Part shown: positions 10,923 to 21,082 of the stretch, piece after piece
Layout: the number at the start of each line of letters is the position of its first letter
Position numbering within the stretch: the first letter of the stretch is position 1
Origin: Lepidostoma basale
Lineage: Eukaryota > Arthropoda > Insecta > Trichoptera > Lepidostomatidae
Reading direction: 5' to 3'
Length of the DNA stretch: 64,000 nt
NCBI GenBank assembly: GCA_022606425.2
Contig: JAHDVF020001560.1
Coordinates: 1 to 64,000, forward strand
Notes under the pieces: generated by a model
Told to the model about the DNA's origin: nothing
The model's database searches: none
Seen by the model: the letters and a program-made list of their open reading frames with translations, nothing else
Program-made: the position numbers and the translations under genes

Positions 10923-11391
10923 TCACGTCGTCTCCCCGAAGGGGTAGGCAGAATGTATGGATTGCCACACTTTTCTTTCCTGACATATTTCTCTCGATTC
11001 CTCAACATTCATACATCGCCGTCGATTTCTCTGACTCCTCACATGGCCGACATTCAATATTTGATTTATTTTATCGTGCCACGTTTTCCTCGGTCTTCCT
11101 TTATTTCTGGTTCCATTTACATCTTTCTTCATTCTTTACTTTACATTTTACTATTCTTTCTTCATTCATTCTTTCCATATGTCCAAACCATCTCAATGAT
11201 CCTTTCATTGTTTTGTTCATAACACCATCATTCGCACCGCATTCACTTCTTATATTTTCATTCGACACTCCATCATACACAGAGTATCCACACATTCGTC
11301 TAAGAGATCTCATTTCTACTGCATTTATTCTACTTTCATCCTTCTTTTGCCAGTTCCATGCTTCGCTTCCATACATAAAGGTCGGTAGAAT
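10923..11391 (-). mobile_element. LINE-A1 3' end lacking its TTAG tail
   Basis: Minus frames 11101-11376 (MYGSEAWNWQKKDESRINAV, RWFGHMERMNEERIV) and 10923-11132 (NKGRPRKTWHDKINQI) are joined by a frameshift near 11130. The last codons of the ORF abut an (ATT)n run in place of the usual (CTAA)n. The tail was either lost or never present in this copy. Confidence 0.82.
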
Positions 11392-11435
11392 AAATTATCC
11401 TTCTTGATATTATCCGTGCTCCTAAAGACACAGTT

Positions 11436-11855
11436 TAGTAACTAACTAACTAACCATCACGTCGTTTCCCCGGAGGAGTAGGCAGAGAGGATGGACCGCC
11501 ATATTTTTCTATCCTAACATAACACTTGAGCCTCTTCTATATTCACACATCGTGACATGCACGTTCATCGATTGTTTCTACTTCACCCCTGCATTTCAGC
11601 ATTGATTAATTTATTCATGCCATGTCTTCTTTGGCCTTCCTCGACTTCTTTTTCCATCCACTCTACTTGTGTCTATTCGTCCCTCATTCATTCGTTCCAT
11701 ATGTTCAAATTTCTTTCTATTTCTTTCTTACCTCATCATTAGGTATTCTATCATACATTGTTTTTCTGCACATTCTTCTTAGTGACCTCATTTATCATAT
11801 TTTCATCCTTCTTCTGCCAACTCCAAGCTTTACTTCCATACATAAATTTAGTATT
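11436..11855 (-). mobile_element. LINE-A2 3' end, decayed
   Basis: It starts on the left with the (CTAA)n tail and CATCACGTCGTTTCCCCGG, and runs right through degraded GRPRK and RWFGHM regions to a SLELAEE-like stretch near 11820. Many indels are present. Confidence 0.7.
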
Positions 11856-11884
11856 GCCCACAAAATGTTATATACTTAAAACGA

Positions 11885-12095
11885 ACATTTTCTTTATTGT
11901 TTCATGAACAATGATGTAAAACTCCATATAAAATATGTAATACGAATGAAAACGTCTGTTTTCTAAATATTTTATTATATTTTATGGGAATGGCATGTTT
12001 CGCCTTTCTAATGTACTCGTATTATCAAATGACATTTGATAATTTGACAATTCCTTAGAAAGCCGAAACATGTCATACATAAAATATAGATTAGA
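11885..12095. repeat. Fold-back element P3
   Basis: The left arm has AACGTCTGTTTTCTAAA and GGCATGTTTCGCCTTTCTAA. The right arm has CCTTAGAAAGCCGAAACATG and TCATACATAAAATATA. The full right-end sequence of this family (ACATCATTGTTCAAGAAACA) is seen at other copies. This is the commonest fold-back family in the window. Confidence 0.7.
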
Positions 12096-12171
12096 ATCTA
12101 ATCTATATATTATGTATAGGTATCTGATACCTATCACATGTCATATGAGAAACAATGTAATAGTTTTTTTT

Positions 12172-12415
12172 TATACATACTTAGTATACAACACTCACAT
12201 TATTAAAAAAATTAAAATTAAATACCAAACATGTTTCCTACTAACAAGCCCTTCATCATTTTAACATCTGTCAAAACTGACCACATTTGTAATTTTTTTT
12301 ATTAATATTTTAAATATTTATATTTATATAATATCACTGATGAAGGGCTTGTTAGTCCGAAACATGTTTAGTGTTTTTTTTTAAATAAAGTGGGTGTTGT
12401 ATACTAAGTACATAA
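12172..12415. repeat. Fold-back element P1, copy a
   Basis: Ends TACTTAGTATACAACACTCA and its reverse complement face inwards. The arms hold AAACATGTTTC and CTGATGAAGGGCTTG-TTAGTCC-GAAACATGTTT. The central part (CTGTCAAAACTGACCACATT) is not palindromic and is shared with the copies at 35453-35690 and 36713-37036. Confidence 0.8.
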
Positions 12416-13024
12416 TTATATCGTAGAAGTACTCGTATATCTACGTAGAAGTATATACAACACAAAGTTATGGTGAATATAGAAGAAATAATACCTAAAG
12501 TTAAAGTAAAAGTTGACCAGCAACACGAGAGGGATGACGTCAAAACGCTTCAAGTTCAACAAATCAGTTTATAATATAACATAAAATAAAAGACCAATAG
12601 ACCAATAGACAGAGACCGGTGAAGTCAGCCCACCCAGAGTGGTATAGTTACATAGTTACATTTGATGATATCATAATGTGATGAATGCAAATACAAGAAA
12701 CTTTTTGTTAGTTTGATTACTTTTTTATGTCAGGTAATCATTTACGCTTGCTACTTACATTCGGCAAAATGTAGTAAAAAATATGTTGTGTGTCGTAAGC
12801 TCATATCGTTAATTAGGATTTTAATGATTCATGCCTTCTTACACCTGCAACTATTAATATCGATTCTATTATCTAGTTGATGTTTCAATACGTATTATTA
12901 GAGCATACGCGAAAATTGTCTAAACAAAAAGGTAGCACGTATTTATTTATTGTAGGGTAACATACAATGATTGTTAATACAAATGTAAAATGAACAAACT
13001 AACAGTTAAATGAAGACATAGAAT
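12416..13024. other. AT-rich spacer
   Basis: Nothing assigned. A short GC-richer part at 12595-12645 has no coding signal. Confidence 0.4.
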
Positions 13025-13215
13025 GTTACCCGCCGCTTACCCGAAGCTGTTATAGGACGCAGCAGCGCCCCTTCGTCAGCTTCGCTCAAACAATCCCTAG
13101 GCCTGCCCCCCATCCACGCAGGAATTCCCATTAGATGAAGAATGCACCATTCCAGAAAAAAATCAAAAGGGTATCTAGGCCACATTTAATCCAGTTTAAT
13201 TTCCGGAGCTTCCTT
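13025..13215 (+). repeat. Repeat N copy
   Basis: The core GCTTACCCGAAGCTGTTATA, GCGCCCCTTCGTCAGCTTCG and CCTAGGCCTGCCCCCCATCC is followed by the CTAGGCCACATTTA tail block. It matches 8615-8820 and 51420-51605. Confidence 0.7.
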
Positions 13216-13258
13216 AATCTAGTCACACCTCCTGCGCGGAGGTGTGACCAGATTAAGG
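13212..13258. repeat. 21-bp inverted repeat with 5-bp loop
   Basis: Arms CCTTAATCTAGTCACACCTCC-like (13212-13232) and GGAGGTGTGACCAGATTAAG-type (13238-13258) pair with one mismatch around TGCGC. The right arm equals a junction seen at 51210-51231 next to LINE-I. It may be two LINE ends fused head to head. Confidence 0.75.
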
Positions 13259-13261
13259 AGG

Positions 13262-13950
13262 TGAAATCGTCTACAACTTGAAAAACAAGTGGAATAATAC
13301 TAAACATATGTTATATATTTTTTTCATTATATACAATTAACATCTAATAAGAAATTTTAATAACAAACATTAATATTTCAGCAAAGAGTAAGAACCTTTT
13401 CTATCGCCACACTTTTGATACTAAAAATGTCTACATACTAGGCGAACACCCGAATCGCTCTTCCTACTTCATCACAAAAAGCATGTTGAAGCTGCGTAAG
13501 GGGTAAAATCATAATCCAAGTAAAAGCACCATAATAGGCGCTAAATAAATATATAATATATGGGAGCTACCATTATTTTGAAAACGTATTGTCTGGACTT
13601 GTAAGACATTTTTGCAGTTCTAAAAACAGCTTTCTAAAAGGAACACGTGCCGAGTTGAAAGAACACAACGTAAATATTTAGTAGAAAGTTGGCAATTTGC
13701 GGGTAAACAAATAAGTGAAAAATAGTTTTATTAGATTCGCGAATAGCGCTCTGGAAAAAGCACGCCGCAAGTTTGCCATTGCTAAGTTCAAGGGGAACAA
13801 ATTTGACGGTTAAGAATTATATTAGCTTGTGAAGAGAATTATAAAACATATACAATTCTCTATGTCTTGTGAATATTATGCGTTATCTTTTTCTTCGTGT
13901 GTCAGGCCGGGTTCCTCCGACGTTGACTATCACGTGAGAGTACATGTCCT
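13262..13950. other. Unassigned stretch
   Basis: Moderately AT-rich, without a shared repeat or a coding signal that I can support. Confidence 0.4.
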
Positions 13951-14100
13951 TGTCTTGTGAAGTTCTTTACATTAAATGCAATATCATTTATGATGATGGT
14001 GAAGAGGAGTGGGCCTAGGTTTGAACCTTGTGGCACCCCTGAATTTACAAGAAACGTTTCGATTGAAAAATTTCGCATGAGACGACTTGTTATCCATTTT
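13950..14100 (-). mobile_element. Jockey/CR1-type RT palm fragment
   Basis: The minus strand between 14097 and 13955 reads WITSRLMRNFSIETFLVNSG followed by VPQGSNLGPLLF and a TIIINDI-like end. PQGS...GPLLF..FINDI is the conserved RT motif upstream of the catalytic YADD in Jockey, CR1 and related LINEs. The YADD itself is not seen. Only about 50 codons survive. Confidence 0.8.
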
Positions 14101-14104
14101 CAAT

Positions 14105-14450
14105 CACGTTATCTCTTAGCTCAGCAATATACATATGTTCCAAAGCCAGGAGATCTGTCTTCTTCCTATACCTCGACGACCCTCTATTTTGCCTTTAAGA
14201 TTAAGTGCAGCAGTTCGTATTACTCTCCCCTAAGCACATGCCTCAGGTAGGACACCTTCCGGACCTTGATATCAGCGAGCGTCTATCAACTCTTAGTTTT
14301 GTAGCGCACTTACATTGCTGACCATATTGGCCCATGGAATGGGTAGCATTTTATGCCTCTTAATTGTTCATAATGCTGATTTTGATGGTCCATGACTCAA
14401 CTCCGTACAACATAACATACGTGTTAGACATGTATTAACTGATTTTAGGA
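14105..14450 (-). mobile_element. LINE-B-like RT C-terminal relic
   Basis: On the minus strand, LADIKVRKVSYLRHVLRGE (from about 14280 to 14220) matches the LINE-B block VKIRKVSYLGHVLRGEKY. Further upstream (14440-14300) there are traces of MLYGVESWTIKIS. Stops and frameshifts are frequent. Confidence 0.65.
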
Positions 14451-14467
14451 TGCTTTCCACTTATTTA

Positions 14468-14688
14468 GAACAGGTTATTTGAATCCAATTACTATATAAT
14501 TTTTTTTTAGATATTGATTCTCATGAAATGTGGTATATTTTGTCATTTTTATTGGCATGTGAATTCTACTAGACCAAAGACGATAAGCGATTTTTTTTCA
14601 CACTGTCATCACCGGGAATTGAACCCGGGACATCCGGTGCGGCAGTCATAATTGTTACTGCTCTGCCACGAAGATCGTCTCTATTCAT
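14468..14688 (-). mobile_element. tRNA-derived SINE, near complete
   Basis: On the minus strand the head has a box A-like TGGCAGAGCAG and box B GGGTTCAATTCCCGG, followed by the CACACTG hairpin, the TAGAATTCAC block and the ATAGTAATTGGATTCAAATA end. This gives the order of an RNA polymerase III SINE: tRNA-like head then unrelated body. Confidence 0.85.
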
Positions 14689-14699
14689 CCCAATATTTT

Positions 14700-14900
14700 T
14701 CAACATTACCCAAAAATGAACTCATTAAGATCTGAGTCGTTCGGCTTTTTTGGAATCCACGGTATCCTCAGGATGCGACGCAAAGATTTCGAGGGCGTCA
14801 CTCCTGGCGCAGTAAGGGGATTTCATTGTCCAAGTTTTAACAACGTAAAAACTATTGGGAGTATGAGGGTGCGAATAATTTTAGTGGAATCAGAAATACC
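14700..14900 (-). mobile_element. LINE-M RT C-terminal fragment
   Basis: The minus strand reads TKIIRTLILPIV, then after a frameshift KTWTMKSPYCAR, and after another RRILRIPWIPKKPNDSDLN. The order (LVFPIV..ESWT / W.RRMLRIPWT..R.N) is a known insect LINE signature distinct from LINE-B. At least two frameshifts make it a relic. Confidence 0.6.
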
Positions 14901-14916
14901 TTGAACTTTCCAGACT

Positions 14917-15245
14917 TTGTTCAAACGAGTTAGTTCAAACGAGAACGATACTGTGAGAGAAAAAACAATGATCACTGACATCATCCACCGGGTGGCGACT
15001 CTAAAATGGCAATGGGCAGGTCACGTAGCCAGAAGCTCAGATGAAAAGTGGACAAGAAGACTGCTGACTTGGAGACCGTGGACGGCAAAGAGAAGTGCAG
15101 GGCGACCGCAACTACAGTGAAAGGATGATTTGAACAGACACGTCGGAATAACCTGGATGCAGTCTGCAAAGAACATATTTATTATGGAAACGAATGGAGG
15201 AGGCCTTTGTCCAGGAGTGGACGGGAAGAGGCTGAATAATAATAA
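14917..15245 (+). mobile_element. LINE-G RT C-terminal fragment
   Basis: The frame carries VREKTMITDIIHRVATLKWQ, AGHVARSSDEKWTRRLLTW and SAGRPQLQ before a stop at 15118. It then continues as decayed coding to an AATAATAAG tail. It is closely similar to 3266-3650 but more 5'-truncated. Confidence 0.8.
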
Positions 15246-15894
15246 GAAAAAGAGCATTTTTAACTATGACAATTATGTACCTAGCACTACCTAAAGTCAC
15301 AAGTTTGTAATCATGTAAGAATGATTTGAATATTAATTTAAATCATCTACAACTGAATATATAATAGCATTAGCCTAAACATTATATACATTTCCTATGT
15401 ATAATGTTTGATTGTATACATCTCATATGTACACATAGCATGTTTCTTTAAACATTTTTTTTTCTTCATATTTATCTTTGTTCACGTTTAGAACCTCTTC
15501 GGCCCAGAGAGTAACATGTCTTTGTGTTTTTATTACAATATAATTCTTCTTCATCAGGAGTGCCTCTATTCGCTACGCGATTGTAAATACTTGCCCAGAA
15601 AAAAAACGGTCGATAGCTGGTTGTTTTTATTTACATAATACGGTTGGCGAACCTTGACAGAAACCTCGATTACATAAACACGGCGATCAGCGGGTTAGCC
15701 TTGGCTGAAATATCTATTAGCGTATGTCGCTTCACGTTCATTTCTATCGGCCATGCTTTCAGTCCAAAAGTAACAATAATTGTATCATTGAGCGCACAGT
15801 ACAAATGTTTTCCATCCCCAGTCCCTTCTATATCTATATCTTTTCTTCTCCTCACTCAATTTCTTTGTATATTTACGTGTTTAATATTATTTAT
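15246..15894. other. Unassigned stretch
   Basis: Includes frames on both strands over 15644-15904 that match nothing I recognise. No second copy in the window. Confidence 0.35.
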
Positions 15895-16090
15895 TGTTTA
15901 TTGAACAATGATGTAAACCTCATTATTAAATCATCAATACGAACGAAAACGTCTGTTTTCTAAACGTTTTGTTAGAATGACATGTTTCGCCTTTTCTAAG
16001 GCAAAACATGTCATTTCCATAAATTAAAATAAAACTTCTGGAAAACAGACGTTTTTAATCCTATTAATAATTATTCAAACGAATTAAAAC
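15895..16090. repeat. Fold-back element P3, compact copy
   Basis: The left arm has AACGAAAACGTCTGTTTTCT and GACATGTTTCGCCTT. The right arm has AAGGCAAAACATGTCATT and GGAAAACAGACGTTTTTAAT. The arms almost touch near 16000. Confidence 0.8.
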
Positions 16091-16193
16091 GTCCGTTTTA
16101 ATATTTCATATTATTTTTTGGATTTATTTTCCTAAATCATATACACTATTTTAAACTTTCGTATGAAGCACTTAATTTGTGGTGTGACATTAT

Positions 16194-16406
16194 TAAATAA
16201 AATAATAATACACCCTTAGTAATTTGTACTAACACCACTTTATTTGGTAACACCAACCGGTTTCGCTCCCGCCGGAGCTTCGTCAAAGTGAGAGAGTAAA
16301 CTGTTTACTTTCTCACCCTGACAAAGCTCCGACGGGAGCGAAACCGGTTGGTGTTACCAATTAAAGTGGTGTTAATACAACTAAATGTGTATTATTATTT
16401 TATTTA
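16194..16406. repeat. Fold-back element P5, about 106-bp arms, no spacer
   Basis: The left arm 16194-16300 is the near-exact reverse complement of 16302-16406. The arms contain TTGGTAACACCAACCGGTTT and CCGACGGGAGCGAAACCGGT. A half copy lies at 39285-39390. No coding sequence is present. Confidence 0.9.
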
Positions 16407-16689
16407 GACTATTTTAATTTTATTATATTTATAATAAGTAATTGACATGTTGTATTCAACATTTGGTAGATTATTGGTTATAGATTTATTAATATTTGCA
16501 TATGTATGTATGCGTATGTATATGTGTATATACTTGTATATATTTTTAAATTGTGATAGCATCTAATTGGCCATCCTATATTATTTCTTTGTTTTTATAT
16601 AATATATTACCCGAAATAAATGAAATAAAATAAAGTTGCATATATGTATAATATCAGTGTGAGAAATATATCTACTATACATAAGAGGT

Positions 16690-16800
16690 TTATTTTTTAG
16701 TCAGTATATTAAATGTGGCCTGGGGTTCGTTTGGTTTACTTCATTCATAACTGTAAATCAAAGGGCGCCGCTGCGTCCTATAATAGTTTTGGGTGTGTGA
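16690..16800 (-). repeat. Repeat N, inverted fragment
   Basis: TTAAATGTGGCCTGG and GGCGCCGCTGCGTCCTATAA are the reverse complement of the repeat N tail and core blocks. Confidence 0.55.
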
Positions 16801-17123
16801 CCGTGACACGCACCAAACCTCGGGGCGGAATTGTGATCAGTTATCGATATTTGAGTCAAACTTAAGTTTTCGCTCAAAGTATAGAGATAGTATTACCTAG
16901 AACAAAATGGCGCAGCCCTTGCACCCATTCGTATCGCTTTATGTGTTTTCGTTATCGGGATATTTAAATAAAGCGCGTAGCTAATATTACCTTGGACCGA
17001 CTTGGTAATCAACTCAGAAGCTCTCGAAGGGCAAGTACTACTAGAAAACTGCTCACAAATATTGATATTTTATAAGTGACACTCATCATATATTGAAGGA
17101 TCTAAATACAAATTATTTCAACT
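16801..17123. other. Unassigned, mixed composition
   Basis: A single-copy looking stretch with some GC-rich spots. There is no open frame of note and no repeat match within the window. Confidence 0.35.
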
Positions 17124-17253
17124 GATATTTAGAATGTTACGAGTGTCAGATTGGAGGGTCGAAGCAGAGGACAGGAGGAGTTGGAGGCGAAGAATACTGG
17201 AGGTTAAGGCTCGATATGGGCTGTAGGGCCATCGAAGAAGAAGATATTTAGAA
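17124..17253 (+). mobile_element. LINE-K 3' end, 108 bp, with 11-bp target duplication
   Basis: Insert 17135-17242 matches the LINE-K 3' end (GAGTGTCAGATTGGAGGGTC, then TATGGGCTGTAGGGCCATCG) and its GAAGAAGAA tail. It is flanked by GATATTTAGAA at 17124-17134 and 17243-17253. It shows where LINE-K ends and that it tails with GAA units. Confidence 0.9.
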
Positions 17254-17650
17254 AGTCAAATGTGCCCAAATATGTAACAATATTTTAATACATTCATAGA
17301 TATTATATACGAGTATAATATATTAGACATAGAGAAGATATCTAAAAGGTGTTCCACTAGGGATTTATTTTGACAGCTGTCAATTCAACCATTTCGGCTA
17401 CCATTTCTTTTAAAAAGTGTAATCCAATAATTTGAAACGACTGGTACTGTGATCAAAAATAGCCAACACGCTTATATCCAGCTCGTTCACAAGAGGATAT
17501 TGCATCGGAGAGTGTTGAAGAAGAACTAAAAATATCCATAAGACATCGTTCACAGTAATTAAGCATTGCAAAGACCACCACATGGCGAATTAAAAAAAAA
17601 ATTGTCTATATCTTAAAGTCTATGAAATTCAATAAAAGTTGAAACCACTT
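17254..17650. other. Unassigned; possible decayed DNA transposon
   Basis: Plus-strand decoding near 17455-17560 gives QHAYIQLVHKR and HRRVLKKN-like peptides, faintly like the N-terminal helix-turn-helix region of mariner-type transposases. The signal is too weak to assign. Confidence 0.2.
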
Positions 17651-17693
17651 GATCCCTTGCGTCTTCTTCTTCTTCAAGTGCCATGTTGGGTTG

Positions 17694-18140
17694 GGGTGAT
17701 AATGATTAAATGTTAATTATGGTCTGTTCTACTATATGGCTGCGAAATCTGGACTCAAGTGAATGTAATGAATGTGGATATACCGCAGAATGCTTCGTAT
17801 ACCGTGGACCGATAGGGTCAGTAATGTAGACGTACTGCAGAGACCCAGAGCCAATAGAGAGCTGTTGTCGAGTGTGAAAATTAGAAAGGTCTCATATTTA
17901 GGTCATGTGCTAAGGGGAGAAAAATACCACCTCCTTCGACTGATATTAATGGGTAAAGTGGAAGGACGTCGGGGAGTTGGTAGAAGGCAGCTGTCCTGGC
18001 TGCAGTATATCAAAGAGTGGACAGGAATAACAAGAGTTCAGAACCTGTTCCAAGTGGCCCAGGATAATATATGCCTTTGCTGTAGAGATCGCCAACGTTT
18101 GAGGGATCTGACACGGAACCGAAAGAAGAAGAATTCATAA
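17694..18140 (+). mobile_element. LINE-B 3' end with the shared internal deletion
   Basis: Frame 17772-18140 reads MLRIPWTDRVSNVDVLQRPR, SYLGHVLRGEKYHLLRLI and RRGVGRRQLSWLQYIKEW, ending at a GAAAGAAGAAGAA tail. Upstream it shares with 6574-7058 the same deletion between the YGCE.WTQVN and IPWTDR blocks. A 30-bp stub like an inverted LINE-B end is at 17656-17690. Confidence 0.82.
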
Positions 18141-18440
18141 AAAAATAAAATAAAAACAGCGTCCAGTTTATTTTGTAATCGCAGTGCCACTCAGACTATT
18201 GCAGACAGAATTACCCGAAATGAACGGACTCTACCTATGGATATAGATATTTTAAAAGCGAGATTTATATTTATTCTGGCAGCGGAGGTCAGACTCATCG
18301 GTGGGATGAGATTCGCAAATGCGTTTATTACTCCCAGCTGATAAATAACGCGTTATATGCATGGTTGAATAGTATACATCTTGAATATTAATTAGTCATG
18401 CGATTTATGGACTTCTTCCTTATTGTTCTGTTATTTGGCT
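18141..18440. other. Unassigned spacer
   Basis: No repeat or coding signal assigned. Confidence 0.4.
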
Positions 18441-19366
18441 ACAGACACATTTATGACCGTTTTAGACAAGAGCATTCCGCTGTTTATAGTTCCTATTTTT
18501 AAAAAATGTTTACATTAAATAATTTAAGTGTAAACTAACTAACTAACTAACCATCACGCCGTCTCCCCGAAAGGGTAGGCAGAAAGAATGGACTGTCACA
18601 CTTTTACGGATGCTGCATTCCATACTTCTCTTTTCGCATAATTTAAGTGTATGTAACATGAATATAAAAAGAATAAAGTAATAAAAATTGATGCCAGAAA
18701 AAATTAACTAACTAACGATCTAACCATCACGTCGTTTCCCCAGAGGGGTAGGCAGATATAACAGAGACATTTATGACCGTTTTAGACAAGAGCATTCCGC
18801 TGTTTATAGTTCCTATTTTTAAAAAATGTTTACATTAAATAATTTAAGTGTATGTAACATGAATATAAAAAGAATAAAGTAATAAAAATTGATGCCAGAA
18901 AAAATTAACTAACTAACGATCTAACCATCACGTCGTTTCCCCAGAGGGGTAGGCAGATATAACAGAGACATTTATGACCGTTTTAGACAAGAGCATTCCG
19001 CTGTTTATAGTTCCTATTTTTAAAAAATGTTTACATTAAATAATTTAAGTGTATGTAACATGAATATAAAAAGAATAAAGTAATAAAAATTGATGCCAGA
19101 AAAAATTAACTAACTAACGATCTAACCATCACGTCGTTTCCCCAGAGGGGTAGGCAGATATAACAGAGACATTTATGACCGTTTTAGACAAGAGCATCCC
19201 GCTGTTTATAGTTCCTATTTAAAAAAAATATTTACATTAAATAATTTAAGTGTTTGTAACATGAATATAAAAAGAATAAAGTAATAAAAATTGATGACAG
19301 AAAAAACGATCTAACCATCACGTCGTCTCCCCAGAGGGGTAGGCAGATATAATGGACCGCCACACT
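18441..19366. repeat. Four-unit 201-bp tandem array containing LINE-A tails
   Basis: CATTTATGACCGTTTTAGAC recurs at about 18448, 18768, 18969 and 19170. The later steps are exactly 201 bp and the first is 320 bp, because unit 1 holds an insertion. Every unit ends with a minus-strand LINE-A 3' terminus (AACTAACTAACGATCTAACC, CATCACGTCGTTTCCCCAG). Units 2 and 3 are almost identical, so the duplication is recent compared with nearby elements. Confidence 0.93.
18519..18651 (-). mobile_element. LINE-A1 stub, 105 bp, with 14-bp target duplication
   Basis: Insert 18533-18637 is the 3' end of LINE-A1 in minus orientation with a (CTAA)n tail. ATAATTTAAGTGTA flanks it at 18519-18532 and 18638-18651. 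The same 14 bp occur once, uninterrupted, in array units 2 to 4. Unit 1 is longer than the others by 119 bp, which equals 105 plus 14. Confidence 0.95.
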
Positions 19367-19394
19367 GTACTGCTCTGACATGCTTGTCTGTAAG

Positions 19395-19570
19395 AAAACA
19401 GTCTGTTTTCTCACATGACGTTTTCATATAGAAATTGGTTATATTATAGTTCGCCTTTGTCATTTGATAATGCCTTAGAAAGACGAAACATGTGATTCCC
19501 ATACACTATTATATAATGATAAAACTTCTAGAAAACAGTTTTCATTCCATCGCAAACAGCAAATTCGTTT
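19395..19570. repeat. Fold-back P3, partial
   Basis: AAACAGTCTGTTTTCTCACA and ATAATGCCTTAGAAAGACGA, GAAACATGTGATT, are the two arms of the P3 family, diverged. Confidence 0.55.
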
Positions 19571-19729
19571 TCATTCATATTAATTATTTAATATGAATCT
19601 TTACATTATTATAGGTATAATACAAGATTGGGAATTTATTTCTTTAAAATAATATCGATCAAATGTAAACCCTTGCGTTCGCGGTACTCATTTAGTCAAA
19701 CAGTAAAAATTCTTATAACGGTTCGGCAG

Positions 19730-20072
19730 GTAGACTCTGTGATGGCTGCCACTTCGTGACTGTATTTATTGTTGTAACTTTAAATTTAAGATAACACCCG
19801 AGGAAAAAGTCCATAGGGGTTAAATCAGGACTGCGTGGAGGCCAAATTATGTCACCTCTCCAAGAGATCTCTTTTGAGAATTGATCAATTTGTCGGGGGA
19901 AATATCATGATCTTGTAACAGAGACGTATTGTACGTGTGTGACTTTGCAGCGTCCTGCTGGAAACATATTATTTGATTATAGCCAGGAAAGTTTTGCAAT
20001 TCAGGCACTAAGAAATTGTCTAACATCTCCACATAATGCTCTGTATATAAATAGAGACACTTTGTATAGTAC
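19730..20072 (-). pseudogene. Mariner/IS630-type transposase C-terminal relic
   Basis: The minus strand reads YTEHYVEMLDNFLVPELQNF and ICFQQDAAKSH (frame 19847-20032). After a frameshift it gives WPPRSPDLTPMDFF and LKFKVTT near 19840-19770. The QDxA..H block and the RSPDLTPxDFF block are hallmarks of DDE transposases of the Tc1/mariner-IS630 group, carrying the second and third acidic positions. It is broken by stops and by the MITE-like insert that follows at 20073. No N-terminal domain is seen nearby. Confidence 0.72.
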
Positions 20073-20323
20073 CAGTGGCGGTACTCCCATACTAGCCCAG
20101 AAGCCCGGCTTGCGCAAGAAATTTTGAATCAAAACCCCCAAATCTAAGAAATCATCCCGCATAGACCAACAACCCACCAAATCATCTTCCAACAATGTTC
20201 CCATCAGACTTAAGAGGAATAGCCACAAGAGCTGAACTTCTGTAAGCCAGAAGAGGTTTTGATTCAAAATTTCTTACGCAAGCCGGGCTTCTGGGCTTCT
20301 ATAGGAATACAGCCACCTAGTGG
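20073..20323. mobile_element. MITE-like element with 42-bp subterminal inverted repeats
   Basis: AGCCCAGAAGCCCGGCTTGC at 20094 starts a 42-bp arm repeated in reverse complement at 20256-20297 with about one mismatch. The outer ends (CAGTGGCGG on the left, CCACCTAGTGG on the right) suggest hAT-type termini. A clear 8-bp target duplication was not found, so the superfamily is a guess. Confidence 0.6.
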
Positions 20324-20930
20324 ACTTTATTTTTCTTAAATAAAATATTATTCTTCACCCTTACACTCTCTACCCATGTTGGCATTCATCTACTAATCTA
20401 TTCGACAAAAAATTAGACGAGTATTTTTGACCTAACACGGTAGGAATAGGAACACAAGGCCACAATACATAGGCCACGTGTTATCCGAAAAAAAAATGCA
20501 TGACTATATTGGTTTGGTCCAGACCGAAGATCAGCCTTCGATATAGTTTTAAGATTACAGTTTCAGAAGCACAATCATGCAAATGTATTTTGTTATTGCT
20601 TGCAGTACCACCCATATTGTTTGAATTATTTATAAGATAAGATTATATACTTGTCTTTAATACCATATTGCAACAGATATCAACATAAGATTTTAATGCA
20701 GTCAAACTTGAATAATATATAATAGCTTCTTTTACGCGAGCTTCGGGCTCGTATTTCACATGAGATATGCATAATAAAAGTTTATAGTTTGATTGTAAAA
20801 CAACCTCAACACACGTGTAAGATAATATTTTAAAACTAATCACAAAGTCCTTCGTGATTTACTGAGGACAATGATAATGGGCCCTAGAGACGTCGAGATA
20901 ATAAAAACCTTTGTCTTGAAGTGGGCTAAT
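20324..20930. other. Unassigned spacer
   Basis: AT-rich with no supported feature. Confidence 0.4.
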
Positions 20931-21082
20931 ACTGATAGCAATTAATAGTACAATTATTTTAATTACCGACTTTTAATAGTAAAAAACATTCAGAAAGATT
21001 TAAATTGACACATATTTAAATATGCTATGCTGTAATTGAATAATCATTCAAATCAAACTTTGGTTAATAATGGTAAATAATC

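Noticed and set aside
17455..17560. Mariner transposase N-terminus
   Set aside because: Only a faint peptide resemblance, and it is in the opposite orientation to the transposase relic at 19730-20072.
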